NCBI RefSeq assembly: GCF_032925565.1 | Contig: NZ_CP136708.1 | Span: 2,976,001-3,040,000 of the forward strand | Direction: 5' to 3' | Source: Alteromonas sp. CI.11.F.A3 | GTDB lineage: Bacteria > Pseudomonadota > Gammaproteobacteria > Enterobacterales > Alteromonadaceae | DNA: 64,000 bases | Made by a program: the position numbers and the translations under genes | The notes under the pieces: model-generated | Told to the model about the DNA's origin: nothing | What the model saw: the letters and a program-made list of their open reading frames with translations, nothing else | Database searches by the model: none | Part shown: positions 47,092 through 55,769 of the stretch, one piece after another | How positions within the stretch are numbered: the first letter of the stretch is position 1 | How the letters are laid out: each line of letters opens with the position of its first letter

Positions 47092-48237
47092 ATGCGATTA
47101 GCAGGTGTTGTACTTATCTTAGGTTTATTACAAGGGTGTTTTGGTGCGCCCAGTATTGATGACACCATGGATGAATATACCACTCGCTTATCTAGAGTAT
47201 TAGATACACCACTGGTAGATGAACGTAGCCCTTCTACGCAGCCATTAAACCCTACTCTTGCACTACCGTCTCAAACCTACCCCTCGCTAACAGAACTTGG
47301 TAACAATGTTACTGCCTTAAATATTAATATAAGAGAGTTCTACGCCATACAAGATTGCGAGCTTGGCCGTATAGTGGCCGAAAGAAATACGGCATTGGGT
47401 AAAACGCAATTACCTTCACAGCGCTTAGGTTACGAACATCGCGTATTGAAGGCGCTGGCAAATTGCGAAACCACGTTGCAAGGTGCACAAGACCCTATTG
47501 CAGCTACGGTGGCGAGTTGGCGTAAACAAAAGCAGGCGCAGTATCAAAGCGTATGGGCAAACGTAGTACAAACCAGTACCGAAATGCGACTGGGTTTAAG
47601 CATGGCTGCCTCGCCATTACAGGCAAGTGAAAATAAAGATGCTAATGCCTCGATTAATGCGCTTAACTTTATTAACGGTTTAGCTGGCACATCAATTCTT
47701 AAAGAGGTTGTTGAAGTACAGCCAGAAACGAAACGTAAAGAAGATGGCTATAGCAGTAATAGTGGTGATAGTGGCATTAACGGCGATGCTGGCGTAGCCG
47801 ATTACGACAGCCGCGAACTTGAACAACAATTACAGATTATTGCGTCTTCAAGGCTTCCCGCCAAGCTATGGCAAACGCAAGCTATACTGCACAATCGCTT
47901 AGTGGAACTTAATCAAGCTTTAGCGCCTGCTCTGAACGATGTGCATTGCGAAAATGGAGTAACCAGCGACAAGGCGACTATTTTACGCAACGTATTTTAC
48001 TTGTACTTTATAGAAGAAATTCAGCCCATTGCTAGCACCTTAAACAGCTACCATTATCAGCTACAACCTTTATGGGACCAATGGAGTAAAAACACCGCAT
48101 TAAGCGCGCCGTTTAAAGCGCACATTCATACTCATGCTGTTGAAAACTTCACACTGTACAGTGATGCGATGAAAGCCCACGTGGTGTTATGGCAAGACTT
48201 TCTGGGTCGCTGTAACTTATCGCCCACCGCGCCATAG
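47092..48237 (+). CDS. DUF3080-like lipoprotein
   Basis: A 381-residue predicted lipoprotein: MRLAGVVLILGLLQGCFGAP with Cys17, then DDTMDEYTTRLSRVLDTP, which matches my recollection of DUF3080 proteins of gammaproteobacteria. It is largely helical; a Gly/Ser/Asn-rich linker (SSNSGDSGINGDAG) lies near residue 220. I chose the ATG at 47092 with GGAAAG just upstream. Upstream codons overlap folM, so the two are probably cotranscribed. Function unknown. Confidence 0.75.
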   Translation: MRLAGVVLILGLLQGCFGAPSIDDTMDEYTTRLSRVLDTPLVDERSPSTQPLNPTLALPSQTYPSLTELGNNVTALNINIREFYAIQDCELGRIVAERNTALGKTQLPSQRLGYEHRVLKALANCETTLQGAQDPIAATVASWRKQKQAQYQSVWANVVQTSTEMRLGLSMAASPLQASENKDANASINALNFINGLAGTSILKEVVEVQPETKRKEDGYSSNSGDSGINGDAGVADYDSRELEQQLQIIASSRLPAKLWQTQAILHNRLVELNQALAPALNDVHCENGVTSDKATILRNVFYLYFIEEIQPIASTLNSYHYQLQPLWDQWSKNTALSAPFKAHIHTHAVENFTLYSDAMKAHVVLWQDFLGRCNLSPTAP

Positions 48238-48279
48238 TTTACGGCATTCTACTTAGAACAATCTTTCGAGAGACTAATC

Positions 48280-48311
48280 TTTTAAGAGGCCACTCTTTTG
48301 AAGGGCCACTC
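48280..48311. repeat. 16-bp direct tandem repeat
   Basis: TTTTAAGAGGCCACTC followed directly by TTTTGAAGGGCCACTC (two differences), between the convergent lipoprotein and mscS genes. Confidence 0.7.
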
Positions 48312-48325
48312 CTTTGAAAAGCTAT

Positions 48326-49579
48326 CTACAGAATATTTTCACCACTTTCTGGGTCACGGGCTTTTTTAGCTTGTTCTCTAATATCTTCGGCTTCGCTGCT
48401 AACGTCATCGTTTTCGTGCGCTAAATTAGCTTTGCTGTTAGATGCCGGTGCTTTATTGTTAGCCGGCGTACCTGCTATTTCTACCGCCGGCTTTTGGTTT
48501 TCCGCTAACTGAGTGTTGTTACCTTGCGAAAAGGGTTTATTAAGCGATGTGAACCCGCTGCTTTCATCTTCTGCAGCGTTGTTATTGCCGTTATTGTTGC
48601 CGGCATTATCCACGGTTTGATTAGACACTATGGCTAATCCGTTAGGGAAAACACGCTCACGGGCATCGTCAGGCATACTTATATCTTCTTCTGTGAAGCG
48701 GCCCACAATTTGACGCATTAGTAATGACGACATTTTAAGCACGCTGGTATCTTCAACATTTACCCAAAAATACACTTTTAAATTGTAGGTCGATGCACCT
48801 AAGTTATCGATTAACACTTGAGGTTCGGGATCTTCAAGTACCTTTGCATGACTAGATATTATCTCAACGGCCAGATTTTGAGCATAACGAATGTCTGCAT
48901 CGTACCCTACTCCTAACACAAAATGGCCGCGCATTAATGGGTTGGCGGTTAGGTTTTTAATGACACCTTTATAAATGGTCGCATTGGGAATTTGAATATG
49001 GTTTCCGTCGAAATCTACCATGGTAGTTGCACGAGACGTGACCTTTTGAATGATGCCGGTAAACTCGTTTATTTCGACAATATCGCCAATTCGAAACGGC
49101 CTTTGAATAGTCAGCAATAAGCTAGAAATAAAGTTTTCGGCAATATCACGAAAGGCAAAGCCCAGAATTAACCCTACTACACCCGTACCGCTTATTACCG
49201 CCACCGCAAAGCCGGTTAACCCTGCCATAAACAGAAATAAATACACGCCAAGCAATATAATAATCAAACTAATTGAACGTTGGGCAACCGACTTAATTAA
49301 AGGCGTTAACGAGGAAAAAGAAAACGGCTTAAGTAGCAATCGAGATAACGGCCCTGCCGCGATAATAAACAGCGTCATTATTAGCAGGCCGACACCAAGC
49401 CCAGGTAGGCGATACAAAAAGCCATGCCATAAATCTAGTAAGACCGACTGTGCTTCGGTGAAGTTTTCTACCCCAGATGTGGGCGCAACTGTATCTGCTG
49501 CTAATACAGTTAGAGGTGTTAGGTTTGCTACGTCGAAAAAGACCGTGAAAAATGCCGTAAATAAACTGATGATGCTCAC
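48326..49579 (-). CDS. MscS-family mechanosensitive channel
   Basis: A 417-residue inner-membrane small-conductance mechanosensitive channel. Membrane segments lie near 55-78, 93-118 and the pore helix GFAVAVISGTGVVGLILGFAFRDIAENFISS (TM3). The cytoplasmic domain has RPFRIGDIVEI and IPNATIYKGVIKNLT. The C-terminus (about 325-417) is a long low-complexity acidic/Asn-rich tail absent from E. coli MscS. It starts at GTG with AAGGAG 5 nt upstream. Role: osmotic pressure release. Confidence 0.92.
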   Translation of the reverse strand: MSIISLFTAFFTVFFDVANLTPLTVLAADTVAPTSGVENFTEAQSVLLDLWHGFLYRLPGLGVGLLIMTLFIIAAGPLSRLLLKPFSFSSLTPLIKSVAQRSISLIIILLGVYLFLFMAGLTGFAVAVISGTGVVGLILGFAFRDIAENFISSLLLTIQRPFRIGDIVEINEFTGIIQKVTSRATTMVDFDGNHIQIPNATIYKGVIKNLTANPLMRGHFVLGVGYDADIRYAQNLAVEIISSHAKVLEDPEPQVLIDNLGASTYNLKVYFWVNVEDTSVLKMSSLLMRQIVGRFTEEDISMPDDARERVFPNGLAIVSNQTVDNAGNNNGNNNAAEDESSGFTSLNKPFSQGNNTQLAENQKPAVEIAGTPANNKAPASNSKANLAHENDDVSSEAEDIREQAKKARDPESGENIL

Positions 49580-49727
49580 TTTCGCTCCTTGAAATGAGAT
49601 TAGCTACCACGAGGGAAGCCAAATAATTATACGCTCAACCCGCTAAGGTTCTTGTTAGTGCTGTTTACCACTATAAGTATATTAATACGCACATGTTAGT
49701 ACGCACAGGCTCGCGAAGTGGTTTACG

Positions 49728-50357
49728 CTAAGGGCCAGCCACCACTAAATATGAGCCTAAACCAATGGTGAATAAAAAACTTCCCCAAATAGCATGCTCT
49801 ATTACCACAATGGGTGTTGAATTTGTTTGCATGTAACGATAGCCAAATATAGCGCCACCGAACCACGATATAACAACCGCCACCCAATTCCCATAAATCA
49901 GATGCGCCAAGCCAAATACAAAAGTGCTTAACGCCCAGCGCGCATTTCGTGAAGGTAAAATACGTTTATAACGGTGGAAGAAAAAGGTTCTAAAAATGAT
50001 TTCTTGAGGAATAACCGACACCACGGGATACACTAACAAGGTAACTACCCACATCCATGGCTCGTTAATCGGCCAATGCAAAAAAAGCTCAGGCTTAATG
50101 AGATAAACACACAGCGCAAGTAAACTTGCCCATGGTAGAAAAAGCTTAAGGGTACTTTTTAAATGACGGCCGTAATCTTCCCAATGCCATAAACGAATTC
50201 GTTGAAATTGTTTGTCGGCCAATAGCACGCTTAAACAAAACAAACACACTATGCCCAAAATAGGCATAAGCCAATTGGAGACATGATTAATCCAGTAAAG
50301 CACGGCAAGGGGCAATGCTACGAACAAGATGATCAATTCAGACCATAGCTTTACCAC
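49728..50357 (-). CDS. CPBP-family intramembrane protease
   Basis: A 209-residue membrane protein of the CPBP (CAAX protease/Abi) family with about 6 segments. Motif 1 reads VIPQEIIFRTFFFHR (EExxxR with Gln for the first Glu), motif 2 FGLAHLIYG and motif 3 VVIEHAIWGSF; His and Glu of the metal site are kept. Substrate unknown. It may be proteolytically active or a bacteriocin-immunity-like member. Confidence 0.82.
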   Translation of the reverse strand: MVKLWSELIILFVALPLAVLYWINHVSNWLMPILGIVCLFCLSVLLADKQFQRIRLWHWEDYGRHLKSTLKLFLPWASLLALCVYLIKPELFLHWPINEPWMWVVTLLVYPVVSVIPQEIIFRTFFFHRYKRILPSRNARWALSTFVFGLAHLIYGNWVAVVISWFGGAIFGYRYMQTNSTPIVVIEHAIWGSFLFTIGLGSYLVVAGP

Positions 50358-50453
50358 GAAGAACCCCTACTTAATTGCAAAATGATGACAGAAATATGAA
50401 CTTAAAAAGATAATGAAATTATAGTGCCAATTCGCGTAGAAGTCTTACGACAG

Positions 50454-50500
50454 GGCTTATACATTAGGCTTATACATCAGGCGTAAATCAGGCGTAAAAA
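50454..50500. repeat. Short degenerate tandem repeats
   Basis: GGCTTATACATTA then GGCTTATACATCA (13-bp unit, one difference), followed by GGCGTAAATCA and GGCGTAAAAAA (11-bp unit). They lie in the regulator's upstream region. Confidence 0.65.
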
Positions 50501-50680
50501 AGTAAGTCACGATAAATTAGCGTTTTTTTGAATTTCTGGCAGTGGAATAAAGTATGAGAATAGAACATGATGGCACGTGACATGGTATGTCACGAAGGTA
50601 CGGCGGTTACGGTTTGCTTATTAACAGGCAAAAACGCTCACTTCGTGTGTATAAATAACACGCAGATGGGCACTGTTGCT

Positions 50681-50692
50681 GAAATATATTTC
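50681..50692. promoter_or_regulatory. Perfect palindrome upstream of the regulator gene
   Basis: GAAATATATTTC, 95 nt before the regulator ATG; a candidate autoregulatory operator. It resembles, with different spacing, GAAACGATTGTTTC at 52522. Confidence 0.35.
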
Positions 50693-50787
50693 TTCACGAT
50701 ATTGTTGTTATTTGCTAAAAAGCATCAATATAGTGCAAACCTACAAGAACGCGACACCCACCACTGAGCAGTTGAAGATTATTCCCT

Positions 50788-51645
50788 ATGGCCAAAAATT
50801 CAAACGATGTTATTAAGCAAATAGAGAAGCACTACGCGTCTTTATCGCCATCAGGCCAAACTATTGCTCAGTATTTACAGCGTAATCCTATTGCGGTTGT
50901 TACTCAATCAACCTCTCATATTGCTGAACAAACCAACACTTCAAAAGCTACGGTAAGTCGCTTTTTTCGTCAGCTTGGTTTTGAGTCGCATCAAGAAGCA
51001 AAAAATACGTTGCTTACCCTACGCGAACAGGGCGTGCCTGTTAGCCCTGGCACCACAGCGGTTTTACAGCACGAGCAAGAATTGAATAATATTTCGCAAA
51101 CCTTCGACAATATTGATATTGCTACCCTTACTGCCATTGCTGAAAAGCTGGCAAACGCGCAACAAATTACCCTTATCGGGTTTAGAAACGCTTACCCATT
51201 GGCCCTGCATTTTCGCCAGCAACTTAAGCAGATTCGCACCTCGGTAAGGCTTTTGCCTCAACCTGGGCAAACCTTAGGGGAAGATTTAGTCGATTTGGGT
51301 AAAGACGATGTTGTGGTGTTGTTTGGGTTTCGTAGGCGCACCCGCCAATTTAAACACGTGTTGAATACCCTTTCTCACTGCCAAACCATTCTTATCACCG
51401 ATCCTACCGGGCAAGTATACCGAGATAACGTAAAGCATTTATTGGTGTGTCATTTAGGCAATCATTTAAGTTCACAGGTAGATAACTACGCCCCATTCGA
51501 CAGTTATGCTGCCCCAATGAGCTTGGTTTCTACTCTATGTAACTTTACGTATTCTGCCTTGGGCGACAGCGCATCAAAGCGTGTTAAAGCCATTACTAGC
51601 CTGTATGGCGACCTTGATGAATTAGAGCCTTCCGAGCGAAAGTAA
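50788..51645 (+). CDS. RpiR/MurR-family transcriptional regulator
   Basis: A 285-residue regulator: N-terminal HTH_6 (residues about 1-75; STSHIAEQTNTSKATVSRFFRQLGF) and a C-terminal SIS ligand domain (about 120-260; ITLIGFRNAYPLALHFRQQL, DVVVLFGFRRRT). It is not HexR: the HTH and SIS sequences differ. Position at the head of a purine/ureide cluster suggests it senses an intermediate of that pathway. Related RpiR regulators lie next to hpx-type genes. Weak ribosome-binding site. Confidence 0.88.
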   Translation: MAKNSNDVIKQIEKHYASLSPSGQTIAQYLQRNPIAVVTQSTSHIAEQTNTSKATVSRFFRQLGFESHQEAKNTLLTLREQGVPVSPGTTAVLQHEQELNNISQTFDNIDIATLTAIAEKLANAQQITLIGFRNAYPLALHFRQQLKQIRTSVRLLPQPGQTLGEDLVDLGKDDVVVLFGFRRRTRQFKHVLNTLSHCQTILITDPTGQVYRDNVKHLLVCHLGNHLSSQVDNYAPFDSYAAPMSLVSTLCNFTYSALGDSASKRVKAITSLYGDLDELEPSERK

Positions 51646-51839
51646 TAGGTAAAGTACGATTTAAATAACATGTAAAGTAATATTAACTACTTTTATTTGG
51701 TTGCTTTTTAAGCAAGAATGGAAGATCGAATTTTTAAATAAGCACGTATAACAATTCGTGTTGCCACACGAGATACAAAGAGACAACTGCGCTGTTCTCC
51801 CTTAAAAAAGGCAACCAAGCATTTGATGTTGGAGTTGAA

Positions 51840-52403
51840 ATGGATAAATCCCACCTTGTTATAGAAGAGTCTAGCAGAGTTTTAGCGTTTTGGTTTAATG
51901 AACTAACCCCTTCCCAGTGGTTTACTCAAGATTCTGCCCTTGATCGCACTATTGCATCGCAATTTTTAAACTTACACCGCGCTGCATCACAAGGTGAACT
52001 ATGGCCTTGGCGAGCTACGCCTACAGGCCGATTAGCTGAAATTATTTTGCTTGATCAGTTTTCACGAAATATATACCGAGACACTCCCCACGCTTTCTCG
52101 CAAGATCCTATGGCGTTAGTATTAGCCCAAGAGGCGGTGAGTGTGGAGGCCGACAAAGCCCTTACGCCTCAGCAATGCATATTTTTATACATGCCGTTTA
52201 TGCATAGCGAATCTTTAGCTATACACGATATTGCGCTTCAACTTTTTGCGGTTCCTGGTTTAGAGCAGCAATACGATTACGAGTTGAAACACCTGCGTAT
52301 TATTGAGCAATTTGGCCGTTACCCTCACCGAAACTTGGTGCTAGGCAGGACCAGTACCAAAGAAGAGGAACGATTCCTCAGTCAGGCTGGTAGCCGGTTT
52401 TAG
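51840..52403 (+). CDS. DUF924 family protein
   Basis: A 187-residue helical protein of the DUF924 family: VLAFWFNELTPSQWFTQDSALDRTIASQF, GRLAEIILLDQFSRNIYRDTPHAFSQDP, CIFLYMPFMHSESLAIHD and RIIEQFGRYPHRNLVLGR are all hallmark segments. TPR-like fold, function unknown. GGAG lies 5 nt before the ATG. It sits between the regulator and the amidase but has long flanking gaps, so it may not belong to the purine pathway. Confidence 0.9.
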   Translation: MDKSHLVIEESSRVLAFWFNELTPSQWFTQDSALDRTIASQFLNLHRAASQGELWPWRATPTGRLAEIILLDQFSRNIYRDTPHAFSQDPMALVLAQEAVSVEADKALTPQQCIFLYMPFMHSESLAIHDIALQLFAVPGLEQQYDYELKHLRIIEQFGRYPHRNLVLGRTSTKEEERFLSQAGSRF

Positions 52404-52415
52404 TGCATATATGTC

Positions 52416-52486
52416 ATTGCATATAACTCATCGCACATATTGCATATAACATCGCATACAACATTGCATGTAACATTGCATATAAC
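52416..52486. repeat. 12-bp tandem repeat ATTGCATATAAC
   Basis: Four contiguous units (52439-52486: ATTGCATATAAC, ATCGCATACAAC, ATTGCATGTAAC, ATTGCATATAAC) plus a fifth perfect copy at 52416-52427 separated by a degenerate 11-bp unit. It lies between the DUF924 gene and the amidase promoter. Confidence 0.85.
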
Positions 52487-52508
52487 ACGCCAGTAACAAA
52501 CGTTTCAC

Positions 52509-52537
52509 TTGACAACAAAGAGAAACGATTGTTTCAT
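52509..52537 (+). promoter_or_regulatory. Promoter with overlapping palindrome before the amidase
   Basis: -35 TTGACA (52509-52514, perfect), 17-bp spacer, -10 TTTCAT (52532-52537). A perfect inverted repeat GAAAC-GATT-GTTTC (52522-52535) spans spacer and -10, a natural operator position, plausibly for the adjacent RpiR-family regulator. Confidence 0.5.
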
Positions 52538-52569
52538 GGAGGTATATTTTTCACTACTGCGAATGTGCC

Positions 52570-53868
52570 GTGTCTTCTCCTTTTGTTTCGATCTCTGCTG
52601 ACTATAAAGTAAACGCTAAAAGTGCTTCAGATTCTGCGGCAGCCAATGCTTCACCAACAGCTGGCGAACTAACTGGTATTAGCTTGGAGGGCTACACTTT
52701 AGCGGTAAAAGACTTATTTCATATTAAAGGGCTACCAACCGCAGCCGGGAATCCCGATTGGTTGGCAACGCACCCTGTGCCAACGGCCACCAATAGCACA
52801 GTTGAAAAATTAATTGATGCAGGCGCTACCTTCAAAGGTAAAACAATTACCGATGAACTAGCCTATAGCCTTCACGGTCAAAATAAACATTATCCGCAGC
52901 TGGTGAACCCTATTGCACCTGCTCACATTCCTGGGGGGTCGTCTTCAGGTTCGGCTGTTGCTGTGTCGGCACATTTAGCTGATATTGGTTTGGGTACAGA
53001 CACAGGTGGTTCTATTCGTGTTCCTGCGAGCTATCAAGGATTATGGGGGCTGCGCACTACCCATAATGCTATACCGTGTGACAATATGGTGGCATTGGCA
53101 CCGTCATTCGACACAGTAGGTTGGATGAGCCGCGATCTCGATACCCTAGAGAAAGTCAGCCAAGTTTGTTTAGCTGATGGTTCGCAAGAAGAATTGGTTA
53201 CACCACAAAACGTAAACGGTGCAGATAAAACCGACGTAGCCAACAGTGACTCAAATACAAGCTTAGTACGAATTGGTGCCGTTCAACACTTGCTGCAAAG
53301 TGCTAAACACGGTGTTTTGGCCACAAAATGGGTAGAAACACTTAATAAAAAAGCAGATAGCGACAATGCGGGTTTTACTATTACCCCGATTACCGAACAC
53401 GAATTAGATTTATCGGCACTGAATACTGCCGCGACTTTTCGCGTATTACAAGGCGCTGAAATTTGGCGACAACATGGTCAGTGGATAACAGATACATCCC
53501 CTGACATTGCCCACGATATAATGCTTCGACTAAATTGGTGCGAAACGATTTCTGAACAAGAAGTTGAAGAAGCCAAGAAGCAGCAAGTGGCGTTTCAAGA
53601 ATACATCAACAGCTTATTTGAAACTGTAGACGTATTGTTGATACCCACTACTCCCGGCATTGCACCACGGTGCGATGCCGACGAAGAAACACTAGCGAAC
53701 GATAGGAACGCCCTGCTTGCGCTTACCTCAATTGCAGGTTTAGCAGAGCTTCCACAAATTCATATGCCGCTATTTACCCTACAAAATGCCCCATGTGGTT
53801 TATCACTGGTAGGCAAAAAAGGCAGCGATCTTGCACTTATTAAGTTAGCAAAAATACTGACAGCCTAA
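52570..53868 (+). CDS. Amidase-signature hydrolase (HpxY/AtzF-type context)
   Basis: A 432-residue amidase-signature enzyme with the complete Ser-cisSer-Lys triad: Lys47 (LAVKDLF), Ser124 (PGGSSSGSA) and Ser148 (TDTGGSIRVP). It would hydrolyse a small amide of the ureide route; the exact substrate is unclear. Klebsiella hpx clusters also have an amidase (HpxY) beside the oxamate hydrolase HpxW, as here. The start is GTG at 52570 without a good ribosome-binding site; a GGAGG 28 nt upstream serves no in-frame start, so the start is uncertain. Confidence 0.85.
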   Translation: MSSPFVSISADYKVNAKSASDSAAANASPTAGELTGISLEGYTLAVKDLFHIKGLPTAAGNPDWLATHPVPTATNSTVEKLIDAGATFKGKTITDELAYSLHGQNKHYPQLVNPIAPAHIPGGSSSGSAVAVSAHLADIGLGTDTGGSIRVPASYQGLWGLRTTHNAIPCDNMVALAPSFDTVGWMSRDLDTLEKVSQVCLADGSQEELVTPQNVNGADKTDVANSDSNTSLVRIGAVQHLLQSAKHGVLATKWVETLNKKADSDNAGFTITPITEHELDLSALNTAATFRVLQGAEIWRQHGQWITDTSPDIAHDIMLRLNWCETISEQEVEEAKKQQVAFQEYINSLFETVDVLLIPTTPGIAPRCDADEETLANDRNALLALTSIAGLAELPQIHMPLFTLQNAPCGLSLVGKKGSDLALIKLAKILTA

Positions 53869-53893
53869 TGCGCTAGTCATCAAAGGCCCGCAC

Positions 53894-53986
53894 TGATGTA
53901 GTCGTTACTGATTTAAAATGACGCAGTCGCTACTGATTTGAAATGACTTCGTCATTAGGGGCTTAGCGGGCTTAGCCGGCTTAACA
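53894..53986. repeat. Two tandem-repeat blocks upstream of hpxW
   Basis: Block 1: a 25-bp unit (TGATGTAGTCGTTACTGATT plus TAAAA) repeated about 2.6 times (53894-53959, units at 53894, 53919, 53944). Block 2: three 9-bp units GGCTTAGCG, GGCTTAGCC, GGCTTAACA (53960-53986) reaching the first in-frame ATG. Their position favours translation from a later start. Confidence 0.8.
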
Positions 53987-54033
53987 TGAAAACAAGATCG
54001 CACTTGCCAAATAACAAATGGATAAAAAAAACA

Positions 54034-55611
54034 ATGAGTGAAAAACATAACATAGGCTTCACAGCCCCTCACTTTGCGGCATCGCAAGTGGGTTTACATA
54101 TTTTAGAAAAAGGCGGCACCGCGATTGAAGCAATGGTTGCCGCAGCGGCCTCTATTGCTGTTGAATACCCTCACATGAATGGTATGGGTGGCGACGGATT
54201 TTGGCTAATTAGTGAGCCTGGCAAAGCCCCTATTGGTATTGATGCTTCAGGCGTTGCAGCATTGGGTGCTACCCCTGAATTTTATAAAGACGAAAGCGCT
54301 ATTCCTAGCCGAGGCGGAAAATCAGCCCTTACTATGGCCGGTGCTGTTGCAGGTTGGAATGAAGCATTAAAAATAAGCCACCAGTGGCAAGACGGCCTAT
54401 CGCTTAATACGTTGTTTGATACCGCCATTAGCCAGGCTAATTGGGGTATAGAAGTTACGCAAAGCTTAGTAGACGCCAGTAATAAAACCTTTGACGATTT
54501 AGCCGGCGACCCAAATTTTGATCAGTTCTTAATTAAGGGCAAAGCCCTTAAAAAAGGTAAAATACTTAAACTGACGGCGCTGTCTAAAACCCTTAGCCAC
54601 TTAGCGAAAGCAGGGCTTGATGACTTTTATCAGGGCGAGCTTGCTAGCAAACTGGCTACCGACTTAGAAGCCGCTGGTTCACCTATTCGTATTGAAGACT
54701 TTAACCAATACAAAGCACAAATTGTAGAGCCACTTTCAGTCACCACCAGCAAAGGTACTTTGTATAACTTACCTGCACCTACCCAGGGTGTGGCGTCGTT
54801 AATTATTTTAGCGCTGTACGACAAGGTGCAGCATTTAGGCTCTTCCGATGCCGACATGGTGCACTTATTAATTGAATGCACCAAACAGGCGTTTATTGCA
54901 CGAAATGCGAACGTTACCGACCCTTCACGTACGCCGGTTGATTTAGCGAGCTTGCTCACCGATGCGTCACTTGATGAAATGGTAAAACACATTTCGATAG
55001 AAAAGGCACAACCGTGGCCGCATGTCGCGAAACCAGGCGATACCATTTGGATGGGTGCCTGCGACAGCGAAGGTCGAATGGTAAGTTACATTCAATCGCT
55101 TTACTGGGAGTTTGGTTCAGGCATTGTTAGCCCACAAACAGGCATTGTATGGAATAACCGAGGTACTTCGTTCTCGTTAGACCCAGCTAGCAACCAATAT
55201 TTAAAGCCTGGATTAAAGCCGTTCCATACGCTAAACCCTGCGTTTGCCGATTTAGCTGATGGGCGCAGAATGAGTTACGGCACCATGGGCGGTGAAGGTC
55301 AGCCACAAACACAAGCTGCCCTATTTGCTCGACATGTTTATCACAACCAGCCAATTGATAAAGCGATTGCCCTAGGCCGATGGTTATTAGGCCGTACTTG
55401 GGGCGATGAAAGTAACAACTTAAAAGCCGAGCGTGACTTAGCTGAGTATGTAGGCGAAAGCCTTATTGCCCGCGGCCACGATATGGTGACTGTCGACCCT
55501 TGTAACGAACTGATGGGCCATGCGGGCGCGGTTATTCGCACGTCTACTGGTGCAGTCAGCGCAGCAAGCGATCCACGAAGCGACGGTAAAGCTTTTACCG
55601 ATAAGGTCTAA
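54034..55611 (+). CDS. hpxW: Gamma-glutamyltransferase-family Ntn-hydrolase, probable oxamate amidohydrolase
   Basis: A 525-residue member of the GGT family, autocleaved to expose a nucleophilic Thr. FTAPHFAAS, GGTAIEAMVAAAASIAVEYPHMNGMGGDGFWL and the C-terminal GTMGGEGQPQTQAAL are visible. At the cleavage site the sequence is KPGDTIWMGACDSEGRMVS; Thr is kept but the TTH of true GGTs is replaced. In Klebsiella a GGT-family protein HpxW is an oxamate amidohydrolase, and the amidase, aminotransferase and allantoate hydrolase beside it fit that route. I prefer the ATG at 54034 (MSEKHNIGF); an ATG at 53986 overlaps repeats. Confidence 0.75.
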   Translation: MSEKHNIGFTAPHFAASQVGLHILEKGGTAIEAMVAAAASIAVEYPHMNGMGGDGFWLISEPGKAPIGIDASGVAALGATPEFYKDESAIPSRGGKSALTMAGAVAGWNEALKISHQWQDGLSLNTLFDTAISQANWGIEVTQSLVDASNKTFDDLAGDPNFDQFLIKGKALKKGKILKLTALSKTLSHLAKAGLDDFYQGELASKLATDLEAAGSPIRIEDFNQYKAQIVEPLSVTTSKGTLYNLPAPTQGVASLIILALYDKVQHLGSSDADMVHLLIECTKQAFIARNANVTDPSRTPVDLASLLTDASLDEMVKHISIEKAQPWPHVAKPGDTIWMGACDSEGRMVSYIQSLYWEFGSGIVSPQTGIVWNNRGTSFSLDPASNQYLKPGLKPFHTLNPAFADLADGRRMSYGTMGGEGQPQTQAALFARHVYHNQPIDKAIALGRWLLGRTWGDESNNLKAERDLAEYVGESLIARGHDMVTVDPCNELMGHAGAVIRTSTGAVSAASDPRSDGKAFTDKV

Positions 55612-55769
55612 CAACAAAAATTACCCCAAGCCGTTTTATCGGTGTGTTGCTTTTGGCTTATTTTTAAAGGACGTCCACCCCTTTTTAAGTAAGTCAGAGC
55701 AACCCACCATAATTTACGTTGGGCGTAAATTTATTAGTAAGCACACTTTCACAACGAGACTCTTAATTT

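Larger units (their letters stand above)
50358..50787. other. Divergent region upstream of the RpiR-type regulator
   Basis: About 430 bp between the CPBP gene and the regulator. A 66-codon frame within it is not convincing. It contains tandem repeats (50454-50500) and a palindrome (50681-50692). Confidence 0.45.

Noticed and set aside
50567..50767. 66-codon plus-strand frame upstream of the RpiR regulator
   Set aside because: No ribosome-binding site, no recognisable protein features, and it lies in a repeat-containing regulatory region; probably chance.
50788..51645. RpiR-family regulator as HexR acting on the EPS palindromes
   Set aside because: Its HTH and SIS sequences do not resemble HexR as I know it, and it sits in the purine cluster; HexR would have to be encoded elsewhere.
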